16,570 nt of DNA from assembly GCF_910585425.1 (NCBI RefSeq), contig NZ_CAJUCP010000036.1, positions 1-16,570 on the forward strand, in the 5' to 3' direction. Both the position numbers and the translations under genes were made by a program. Of this stretch, positions 8,339-15,440 are shown one piece after another; position 1 is the stretch's first letter, and each line of letters starts with the position of its first letter. Source of the stretch: an uncultured Acetatifactor sp. GTDB lineage: Bacteria; Bacillota; Clostridia; Lachnospirales; Lachnospiraceae. Under the pieces are notes generated by a model that saw only the letters and a program-made list of their open reading frames with translations, was not told where the DNA came from and did not search any database.

Positions 8339-9745
8339 ATGGAAAAGAATAATGTAATTGAAGTACATGAGGTGTCAAAAAAATTCAAGAATTATAATGA
8401 CAAAAGCAATAATCTAAAGGAAAAATTTTTGCATCAAAAACGAAATAAATACCAATGGTTTGAAGTATTACAAGGAGTCAGTTTTGATATAAAAAGAGGA
8501 GAGGCCATCGGTATCGTTGGACGTAATGGTTGCGGTAAGAGTACGTTATTAAAATTACTTACCAAAATTATTTATCCCGACAAAGGAAGTATTGAAGTCC
8601 GGGGAAGAGTTTCCAGCCTACTGGAATTAGGTGCTGGTTTTCATCCTGATTTAAGCGGCTATGAGAACATTTACTTGAATGCTTCTGTTTTTGGTTTGAC
8701 GCGAAATGAAATAAGAAGAAGAGAATCCGATATTATACGCTTTTCAGAACTTGGTGATTTCATAAATAATCCAATCAGAACCTATTCGTCTGGGATGTAT
8801 ATGAAGTTGGCTTTTTCAGTAGCTATCAATGTAGATGCTGATATATTGCTGATTGATGAAATATTAGGTGTAGGAGATGTGAGCTTTCAAAAAAAGTGTT
8901 TTGAAAAATTATTAGATATAAAACAACGAGGGACAACAATTGTAATAGTGTCACATTCTACAAATCAAATAGAAAAAATCTGTGATAAGAGCATTTGGAT
9001 TGAAAAAGGGCGTATTAAGATGACCGGAAATCCAATAATAGTACATGAACAGTATCTTAAGACAATGGAAGATGATAGAATCCTACGAAGCAAAAAAGAA
9101 GAGGCAGAGCGTGAAAAAGAAAGGGTAGAAAAAAAGCAAATTCAAGAAGAAAAGATCCAAAAAGAAAGGGAAAAGATAGAACGTATTGTCTCTAAAAGCA
9201 AAAAAGAACGCAGTCAGGAACGAAAAGAACTTGCGAAGCGGAAAAAAGAAAGAGAGAGGCTGCGGAATCAGAATACGGATATAGAAAATGTGGATGTCAA
9301 TATTGCAAATACTAACGTAATGGAGGAAGAAGTAAATAAACAGAAACTATTGATTGAAAAAGCTGAAGAGGCAAGACAGGAGCAAGCAATCATACAGAAT
9401 ACAATCAACGTAGACGAAGTCCCAGAAGAGAAAAGAGGAGTTGTATTTTTTAAGAAAGAGGCTAATCGTTTGGAATTAGTTGTAAAAGAAAAAAATATTG
9501 AAATAGAAAGATTGAATTCGGTTATCAAACAGAAGGATTTAATCCTAGAAAAGGAAAACAGCAAAATACAGAAAGAAATACTTAGGCTGAATCAGGTTAT
9601 AATAGAGAAAGAAGATGAAATCGATAGACTGAATGAGGTAATTTTAGAAAACCATGAAGAGATAGATCGCTTAGACATAGTAATTATGCAGAAAGATGTA
9701 GAAATAGATATTTGCAGAAAAACCTTGCTGGAAAAGGATACTTGA
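8339..9745 (+). CDS. polysaccharide export ATPase (TagH/Wzt-like) with C-terminal coiled coil
   Basis: This is the ATPase of the glycan exporter, partner of the permease at 2397. The nucleotide-binding domain covers about 1-235. Walker A is GRNGCGKST (61-69), the family-typical LLELGAGFHPDLSG is near 94-107, the signature YSSGM is at 149-153, Walker B ILLIDE is at 169-174, and the switch histidine is H206. Instead of the beta-sandwich carbohydrate-binding domain of O9a-type Wzt there is a long helical tail. Residues 251-310 are almost only E, K, R and Q. Then, after a less ordered stretch, residues 381-468 form a 14-residue coiled-coil repeat, noted separately. There is no membrane segment, unlike Bacillus TagH, which has a C-terminal transmembrane and extracellular part. 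GAGG at 8327-8330 supports the start. The tail stops in mid-repeat. The repeat closely resembles that of the next gene product. Confidence 0.94.
   Translation: MEKNNVIEVHEVSKKFKNYNDKSNNLKEKFLHQKRNKYQWFEVLQGVSFDIKRGEAIGIVGRNGCGKSTLLKLLTKIIYPDKGSIEVRGRVSSLLELGAGFHPDLSGYENIYLNASVFGLTRNEIRRRESDIIRFSELGDFINNPIRTYSSGMYMKLAFSVAINVDADILLIDEILGVGDVSFQKKCFEKLLDIKQRGTTIVIVSHSTNQIEKICDKSIWIEKGRIKMTGNPIIVHEQYLKTMEDDRILRSKKEEAEREKERVEKKQIQEEKIQKEREKIERIVSKSKKERSQERKELAKRKKERERLRNQNTDIENVDVNIANTNVMEEEVNKQKLLIEKAEEARQEQAIIQNTINVDEVPEEKRGVVFFKKEANRLELVVKEKNIEIERLNSVIKQKDLILEKENSKIQKEILRLNQVIIEKEDEIDRLNEVILENHEEIDRLDIVIMQKDVEIDICRKTLLEKDT
9479..9742 (+). repeat. 14-residue coiled-coil repeats at the ATPase C terminus
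   Basis: Codons 381-468 encode units that align without effort. They are VVKEKNIEIERLNS, VIKQKDLILEKENS, an 11-residue KIQKEILRLNQ, VIIEKEDEIDRLNE, VILENHEEIDRLDI, VIMQKDVEIDICRK and a partial TLLEKDT. Fourteen residues are two heptads, with V/I and I/L at the core positions, as expected for a parallel coiled coil. Synonymous codons differ between units, so this is not a fresh DNA duplication. Confidence 0.85.
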
Positions 9746-9812
9746 AAACTAGGATTTTTTGCAATAACCCTAGCTTTCCTAAAAGAGATGGCAAGAGGTC
9801 GCATCAAACAAA

Positions 9813-9818
9813 GAGGTG
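9813..9818 (+). promoter_or_regulatory. ribosome binding site deciding the pyruvyl transferase start
   Basis: GAGGTG lies five bases before the ATG at 9824. The frame is open from an ATG at 9788, but that one has no comparable site and adds 12 basic residues absent from the family's usual N terminus. Confidence 0.7.
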
Positions 9819-9823
9819 TTTAT

Positions 9824-11413
9824 ATGAAGTATGGATTAGTCTATTTTGACAAAACAGATAATATTGGTGATGATATACAGAGTTATGCTGTCATGCATTT
9901 TTTGCCACAAATAGATTATCTCATAGACCGGGAACGGATGAACGAATTTATGGGCGATATTAAGGAGCCAGTAGCGGTAGTTCTGAGTGGCTGGTTTCTT
10001 CACAAGAAATTTAACTGGCCCCCTTCAAAAGATATATATCCTTTCTGTACCTCCCTGCATTTCTCTGTAAATGATTACATGGGAATTGGGTACAGTTTTC
10101 TAGACGGTTTGGGTGGGGAATATCTTAAGAATTATGGGCCAATAGGCTGTCGAGATACAAGTACATTGGAAGCACTACAAAAAAGGGGGATTCCATCTTA
10201 TTTGTCAGGCTGTGCAACATTAACGTTGTCGCCTAGAGAAAAAAAGAAAAATGATAATTATATTTGTCTCGTAGACGTATCAGATAATGTTTACCTTAAA
10301 GCAGCCGCAGAGATACAGGGAACAGGCATTGAAATAAAACGAATGACTCATGCCATAGATTATGCAAAGAATCCGATAGAATGGCAAGCGAGAATATCGA
10401 AGGTTGAGGAATTTTTGGACATATATCAAAACGCGAAGTGTGTAGTTACAAAGCGATTGCACTGTGCTTTGCCATGTCTTGCGTTCAAGACACCTGTTTT
10501 GCTTTTATTGGATACGGATAAAGATGACGTTTCTAGGTATTCACATTTTGTAGAACTTCTAAATGTAGCATCTACAGAAGAATACTTGAGTGGAATGGTA
10601 GACTATGATTTGAGTATGCCGCCAAAAAATAAAGAAAATTATATATCAGAGAGTAAGGAACTAGCAGAAGCTATTAGAGAATTTATTAGTCAAACACAAA
10701 ATAATCAGCTTAAAAACAGTTTTCAAATATGGAATGAGACTGATGATACCTGCATAATCCAATGGCAAAAAGACTTGTCCACACGGGCTGCTTTATATGC
10801 TTCCAGTCAGGTTGATGTATTATTGCGCAAAAAAAATCAGCTTGAAGCTGATACGTTTAAAAAAATAACAGAGATGTCCGAACAATATGAGCAGGATACC
10901 ACAGTTTTAAAACAATATCTCTCAAAGCAGGAAGCAGAGAACAAACGGCTTAATAATGTAATCATAGAGAAGACAACAGATGTACAACGATTGGATGATG
11001 TCGTACTGAAAAAGGAACAAGAAATATTAAGGATAAATCATAAAATTCAAGAATATGAACAAAATATAAAAGAAAATGAATATGAACTATTAACAGTCAA
11101 CCAAATCCTCCATAAAAAGGAGCAGGATATCGAGGAACTGAATAATCAGATAACAGCACATAAAGAAGAAATCGATTATTGGAAGAATATTTTAAGACAA
11201 GTTGATACATTTATCAAATACAAAGAAGAAAATTCTGTTAGCTGGGCACTGTTCCACTCTAAAAAATTTAAAGGCTTAAAAGTAAGAGAAAAAATTACTT
11301 TTATAAAAAAGATACACAAAAAACATGCAAAAGAAAATCGTTATTATCTGGAAGATATAAGCGCGGAGATTAATAATATCCCTAACCTAAACTCCAGTGT
11401 TTATACTGATTAG
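9824..11413 (+). CDS. polysaccharide pyruvyl transferase with C-terminal coiled coil
   Basis: This enzyme would transfer pyruvate from phosphoenolpyruvate to a sugar of the growing or finished glycan as a ketal. That is the reaction known for CsaB, WcaK/AmsJ and relatives. Residues 1-290 are the pyruvyl transferase domain, with DNIGDD (12-17), GPIGCRD (105-111), GCATLTL (129-135) and the conserved TKRLHCALP (209-217, H213). Typical members are about 300-400 aa; this one has 529. Residues about 334-460 are predicted coiled coil with 14-residue repeats like those at the end of the preceding ATPase. The last 60-70 residues are basic and partly amphipathic (ALFHSKKFKGLKVREK, 475-490) and might touch the membrane. 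The start was chosen at 9824 by its ribosome site. The catalytic assignment is good. The idea that it caps chains and contacts the exporter is inference. The target sugar is unknown. Confidence 0.87.
   Translation: MKYGLVYFDKTDNIGDDIQSYAVMHFLPQIDYLIDRERMNEFMGDIKEPVAVVLSGWFLHKKFNWPPSKDIYPFCTSLHFSVNDYMGIGYSFLDGLGGEYLKNYGPIGCRDTSTLEALQKRGIPSYLSGCATLTLSPREKKKNDNYICLVDVSDNVYLKAAAEIQGTGIEIKRMTHAIDYAKNPIEWQARISKVEEFLDIYQNAKCVVTKRLHCALPCLAFKTPVLLLLDTDKDDVSRYSHFVELLNVASTEEYLSGMVDYDLSMPPKNKENYISESKELAEAIREFISQTQNNQLKNSFQIWNETDDTCIIQWQKDLSTRAALYASSQVDVLLRKKNQLEADTFKKITEMSEQYEQDTTVLKQYLSKQEAENKRLNNVIIEKTTDVQRLDDVVLKKEQEILRINHKIQEYEQNIKENEYELLTVNQILHKKEQDIEELNNQITAHKEEIDYWKNILRQVDTFIKYKEENSVSWALFHSKKFKGLKVREKITFIKKIHKKHAKENRYYLEDISAEINNIPNLNSSVYTD
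10904..11188 (+). repeat. 14-residue coiled-coil repeats in the pyruvyl transferase
   Basis: Codons 361-455 encode VIIEKTTDVQRLDD, VVLKKEQEILRINH, a 21-residue unit starting KIQEYEQNIKE, ILHKKEQDIEELNN and QITAHKEEIDYWKN, preceded by an imperfect unit ending KRLNN. The register and the residues (VIxEK....RLxx) match the ATPase repeat. VIIEK is identical in both proteins. Underlying codons differ. Confidence 0.8.
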
Positions 11414-11451
11414 ATAATTTATAATCAAGTTGGAAGAAGGGCTATAGATAA

Positions 11452-13425
11452 ATGACTCTCCTAAAATCACAGAAAAATCAATTTTATATAATACTACTAA
11501 GCAGACTGTGTACCGGCATCTTCCATGTATTCATTTATCTGCTACTTACCTTTAATTATGTCAATGGAAACATTTGCCTGGCCAAAAATTCTTTTCTTCT
11601 AACCAGCGTATTTTATTGGTTTTTTGTTTTCTTACTATACGATAAAAGTTTTACTGGGATACTGCAAAAACACTTCATATGTATTAATAAATATTGGGAA
11701 TATATACTATTCTTCTCTATACCTTTAGGCGCTTTTTTTATAGAAGAAGTAATTTATAATCCCCGTCCTTTTTCCATATCATTTCCCAAAATTTTGTCAA
11801 ATTTTGCTCTTTATTTTTGTCTTCAAATAGGACTACTATTAATGATTCAAAATATAAAAAAGGTGTTTTTGCTCATCCTCTCCTTTTCCTGGATTTTTGG
11901 AATTGCCAACTATTATGTAATGGAATTCAAGGGGAATCCACTCTTGCCCAGTGATTTGCTCGCCTTCAAAACTGCGGCTGCCGTTGTAGATAATTACACC
12001 TTTTCTCTATCTGATTCTATTGTACATGGAACTTTTTTGCTTATGGCATCGATATGTTTAGTCTGCACAATACCAGATATATGTAAAGTAACAGCACACC
12101 GCGAATCAGTCATCAAGCTGCTTTTAGGTATCGCTTGGCTTGGTGCTGGCGTTGCTGCTGCCTATAGCATTAACTGGAGTTCCGTCCTCAATATTACATT
12201 AAATGGATGGGATCCACAGGATTCTTATTACGATAACGGCGCATTGCTCACATTTTTAATGGAAGTCCAAGAGCTGTCTACTACTATGCCCGAAGGTTAC
12301 TCTCAGGCAGAATCCGCCAGCATATTAAATGAAAAAGAGCAGCAGATTGCCGAGTCAGGAGACGCTGATACAAATACATTGCCTTCCGTCATCGTCATCA
12401 TGAACGAATCCTTTTCCGACCTCACCGTCCTCGGTGATTTCGAAGCAGAAGACTGTCTGACAAATTGGAACGGCATCGAAAACTATATCATGCGCGGCAA
12501 CGCTTATGCGTCCGTAATAGGTGGTGGCACCTGCAACTCGGAATTCGAGTTCCTCACCGGAAATTCCATTGCGAACATATCCGGCAGCGGCTACCCATAT
12601 CAAATGTACAATTTCGATAATGTATTCAACCTCGCATCCGAGTTTTCCAGATACGGATATGAGACAATCGCCATCCATCCTGAAAACCGGAATAACTGGA
12701 ACAGAGCAAAGGTATATTCCCAATTCGGCTTTGACAGCTTCCTCTCCTGGGAGGAAGTTGAACAGCCCGAATACATCAGATCTTTTATATCTGACAAATC
12801 CGATTTTGCGCAGGTCATCTCCTCATACGAGCAAAGGACTAATCCAGTCTTTATCTTCAATGTGACCATGCAGAACCATGGAGGTTACGATGAGGACAGT
12901 ATGCCGGAACATATGGAGCTTATATCCATCGAAAAGGGCTACCGCTCATACAGAGATGTAGTCACCTACATGACTCTGATTCGGGAATCGGATAAAGCAT
13001 TCCAGGAATTATTGGAATATTTTTCACAGGTTGATGAGCCTGTTATTATATGCATGTTCGGAGACCACCAGCCTGTAATCAGCCAGGAGTTCGTGGAGGA
13101 ACTGCAGGATTTCGAAGGCTCATCCCTGGAAAGCATAGAAAATCGCTGCTGTGTCCCCTATATTATCTGGAGCAATTACGACACCGGTGTCAATAACCTG
13201 AACCTGGATACAAGCCTGAATTATCTTGGGATGAATGTCCTTGAGGCCGCCGGCATATATTCCCCCTACTCCCGTTTCTTAACGGACATCCAGCGGGAAA
13301 TACCGATTATTAATAAGTACGGCTACCAAACTTCTGAAGGTGAATGGAAGACTTTAGATGAGCCCAATGAAATCCTGAACCAATATAGCAAACTACAATA
13401 CTATATGCTCTTTGACCATCCATAA
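11452..13425 (+). CDS. LTA synthase / MdoB-like phosphotransferase (sulfatase fold)
   Basis: This is a membrane enzyme of the LtaS/MdoB family, which takes phosphoglycerol (or a similar group) from phosphatidylglycerol and adds it to an acceptor on the outer face of the membrane. Residues 1-235 hold about six hydrophobic helices. The extracytoplasmic alkaline-phosphatase-like domain spans about 305-640. Expected catalytic residues are all visible: E319 in MNESFSD, the nucleophile T360 in GGGTCNSEFE, H476 in MQNHGGY, and D538-H539 in FGDHQP. The length of 657 aa is normal. Its role could be true lipoteichoic acid or phosphoglycerol decoration of the exported glycan; the surrounding glycan genes favour the latter. 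AAGGG at 11437-11441 is ten bases before the ATG. Base composition changes inside the gene: the membrane part is AT-rich, the catalytic part much less so. Confidence 0.92.
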   Translation: MTLLKSQKNQFYIILLSRLCTGIFHVFIYLLLTFNYVNGNICLAKNSFLLTSVFYWFFVFLLYDKSFTGILQKHFICINKYWEYILFFSIPLGAFFIEEVIYNPRPFSISFPKILSNFALYFCLQIGLLLMIQNIKKVFLLILSFSWIFGIANYYVMEFKGNPLLPSDLLAFKTAAAVVDNYTFSLSDSIVHGTFLLMASICLVCTIPDICKVTAHRESVIKLLLGIAWLGAGVAAAYSINWSSVLNITLNGWDPQDSYYDNGALLTFLMEVQELSTTMPEGYSQAESASILNEKEQQIAESGDADTNTLPSVIVIMNESFSDLTVLGDFEAEDCLTNWNGIENYIMRGNAYASVIGGGTCNSEFEFLTGNSIANISGSGYPYQMYNFDNVFNLASEFSRYGYETIAIHPENRNNWNRAKVYSQFGFDSFLSWEEVEQPEYIRSFISDKSDFAQVISSYEQRTNPVFIFNVTMQNHGGYDEDSMPEHMELISIEKGYRSYRDVVTYMTLIRESDKAFQELLEYFSQVDEPVIICMFGDHQPVISQEFVEELQDFEGSSLESIENRCCVPYIIWSNYDTGVNNLNLDTSLNYLGMNVLEAAGIYSPYSRFLTDIQREIPIINKYGYQTSEGEWKTLDEPNEILNQYSKLQYYMLFDHP

Positions 13426-13454
13426 AATAAATAGAAAGGTATGAATCAAACCAA

Positions 13455-15395
13455 ATGCAAAAAATCATCAGGTACATAGATTCGCATAAATCTCTTTTCA
13501 GAATAATCCTGGCTGCTCTAATCATATGGGGGATGTATAAATACTTCCCATATCTTCTGATGGACAAGCCGTATATACATACGATTGAACCGGACAAAAT
13601 GATTGAAAGGACATTTATTGACGGGCATAATCTGATTAAAATATCCGGGACAAACTTGAAGAACATAATCGGCGTTTATATCAATGGCGTTTACGAAAGC
13701 GACTGCACAGTAACCTCTTCTTCCGGAGAGGAACTGACCCTATCGCTCCCCTCGCAGTATTACCAAGAGGCCCAGAATCTTTCCATACAGATAGAGGTGC
13801 GCATCAATAGCGACCTTACCTGTATATCAAATAAATGCACAGTCTCCATACTTCCGGAGGAGACGCTCCCTGTTCCTCTAATCGACAAAACAATGCCCCC
13901 TCTGCTCTGCTACGACGACACCCTCCTGCAAACCGTGTCTGTATATGGGGAAAACTTCACACCAGACAGCGTGGTGTCCGTAAACGGTACGCCGTATCTG
14001 ACTGCTTACGATGAATCATCCGAAAGCCTGTCCATACAGATTCCATATGAAAGATGGTGTTCGGAAGAAGATCTCGCACTGCAGGTTATCCAATACTATA
14101 ACGGAGATCCCACGCAGGTGAAAAGCAGAAAATTCTTCCTGGAAACGGATAGGGCTGAACGAAAGACAAATTCAAGGCAGCGCCAGTGGATTAGATATCC
14201 CTTCCTTGCGCAGTCCTTCGGTGAGATGGAGGGTCTGGCGGACACGAATTCCAAGGAGGCATTCCTATATAATTACGAACGTGGACAGCGACTCTTTGGA
14301 GTGCGCATGACGTTTTCTTCAGATTGCGTCCTGTATGGCGACTATATGTCGAATCCTGAACAGGAAACGATACTGCCTAAGTCCTTTGTACAGGCCCAAC
14401 GTGATTCGGAAGTGACCTTATTGCGTTTTGAGGATATATGTGAATTGATGCATGATTATGAAGATATATACATATATACTTCTTTGCAGGATGTTCAGGA
14501 TTTACGGTCATTTCATGCAACCTGCCAATATATGCTGGCATATGTCGCACAGACAGATCCTGAAATCTTGGAACGCCTGATCATACCAGTGCAGGATAAG
14601 GCCTCTTATCATCTCCTGTTGGAATTGGAGCCGTTGGCAAACATTGTATATGCGCCTGGCGATCCTACTCCTTCAGAGGATGAAATCGTGGACTTCTTGC
14701 GCTCTGCCGATGTAAATGCAATGATTTTGCCATGGGAGATAATCACGCCTTCCTTGAATGAGGCCTTGCGAGAGCTTCCTTGCCCCATATATGCCTCTGA
14801 CCCGGAAGATGATGATGATATAATCTATGCGCTTGCGAATGGTGCGTCAGGAATCGCATCTGAGGAACTTCCGGTAGAACATTGGCAGGTTTTAGAGGCA
14901 GGCTTTCAAACCAGTGATGCCAAAATTCCCAGCGTTTCGCCCATACAGTCAGAAAACTCCGCTTTTCTGATTGACTATTTACGTGCGCTGAACAGCGAAC
15001 GCTATCTGATATTGTTTTCCGCAAAGGATGAGGCAAGCAGCCAGCTAACCCCCGCTATACAAAAGGCGATGAAATCGTTGGGATTGGCTTCTATTCCGAC
15101 TGACGCATTTCAGTACAGTTATATAGCAGTCATAGAAAACGGAACAGTATCATATGAAGAATGCAGCAATAGCTTCCTACAGTATGCCGGGAACCATGAA
15201 GGAGTCGAACTCTATGTGGAAAGCGGCGGTTTCAATTTTGGCAATGTCTCCTCGATTCAGGTCAACGGAACCGAATATTCCCTGAATCAGCGTGGGCTGA
15301 ATATAGTCGTGTATGATACTTTGCTGGGGCGGGTTATGGACAGTGTATGTTTCGATTTGTATGATGGGGTAACTCCATCTTTTTCAGAAAACTGA
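13455..15395 (+). CDS. membrane-anchored IPT/TIG + degenerate GDPD + ILEI/FAM3-like protein
   Basis: This is a 646-aa extracytoplasmic protein held by one N-terminal membrane helix (15-36). Residues 39-133 and 140-230 look like two IPT/TIG immunoglobulin-like domains (IEP...ISGTNL...VYING; VSVYGENF...VSVNG). Residues 245-475 follow the glycerophosphodiester phosphodiesterase barrel (NSKEAF 265-270, FEDI, IIPV, GASGIASEEL) but lack its catalytic residues. The first His is Q253, the E-x-D pair is G282/R284, and the second His is G295. Residues 500-640 resemble an ILEI/FAM3-type domain (AKDEASSQL at 523-531; SGGFNFGN 590-597; RGLNIVVYD 613-621). It probably binds rather than cleaves a glycerol-phosphate or glycan ligand, perhaps serving the LTA-synthase-like enzyme encoded 29 bases upstream. 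The only purine-rich site (13435-13439) is 15 bases before the ATG, unusually far. Domains were assigned by eye; the loss of catalytic residues depends on that alignment. Confidence 0.82.
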   Translation: MQKIIRYIDSHKSLFRIILAALIIWGMYKYFPYLLMDKPYIHTIEPDKMIERTFIDGHNLIKISGTNLKNIIGVYINGVYESDCTVTSSSGEELTLSLPSQYYQEAQNLSIQIEVRINSDLTCISNKCTVSILPEETLPVPLIDKTMPPLLCYDDTLLQTVSVYGENFTPDSVVSVNGTPYLTAYDESSESLSIQIPYERWCSEEDLALQVIQYYNGDPTQVKSRKFFLETDRAERKTNSRQRQWIRYPFLAQSFGEMEGLADTNSKEAFLYNYERGQRLFGVRMTFSSDCVLYGDYMSNPEQETILPKSFVQAQRDSEVTLLRFEDICELMHDYEDIYIYTSLQDVQDLRSFHATCQYMLAYVAQTDPEILERLIIPVQDKASYHLLLELEPLANIVYAPGDPTPSEDEIVDFLRSADVNAMILPWEIITPSLNEALRELPCPIYASDPEDDDDIIYALANGASGIASEELPVEHWQVLEAGFQTSDAKIPSVSPIQSENSAFLIDYLRALNSERYLILFSAKDEASSQLTPAIQKAMKSLGLASIPTDAFQYSYIAVIENGTVSYEECSNSFLQYAGNHEGVELYVESGGFNFGNVSSIQVNGTEYSLNQRGLNIVVYDTLLGRVMDSVCFDLYDGVTPSFSEN

Positions 15396-15400
15396 ACTTG

Positions 15401-15440
15401 GTAATCATTATACAGATTAGTACGATCTGTCCGTAATCAT
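15401..15440. terminator. weak hairpin between convergent genes, possible bidirectional terminator
   Basis: ACAGAT (15412-15417) and ATCTGT (15425-15430) can pair around a seven-base loop, between the ends of the + strand operon and the - strand Uma2 gene. Two direct copies of GTAATCAT (15401-15408 and 15433-15440) flank it. The stem is short and AT-rich and no T-run follows on either strand, so terminator function is only suggested by position. Confidence 0.25.

Noticed and set aside
9089..9742. Repetitive-looking purine-rich DNA as a tandem repeat or CRISPR-like array
   Set aside because: The periodicity is at protein level (heptads). Codons differ between units and there are no identical repeats or spacers.
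9746..9823. Imperfect inverted repeat (AAACTAGG with CCTAGCTT) as a terminator between ATPase and pyruvyl transferase genes
   Set aside because: It has a mismatch, a 15-base loop and no T-run after the stem. The T-run lies in the loop. The gap also lacks a convincing new promoter.
14459..14483. AT-rich near-palindrome of alternating TATA
   Set aside because: It encodes an in-frame EDIYIYTS segment of the GDPD-like domain, and the two arms do not pair in register.
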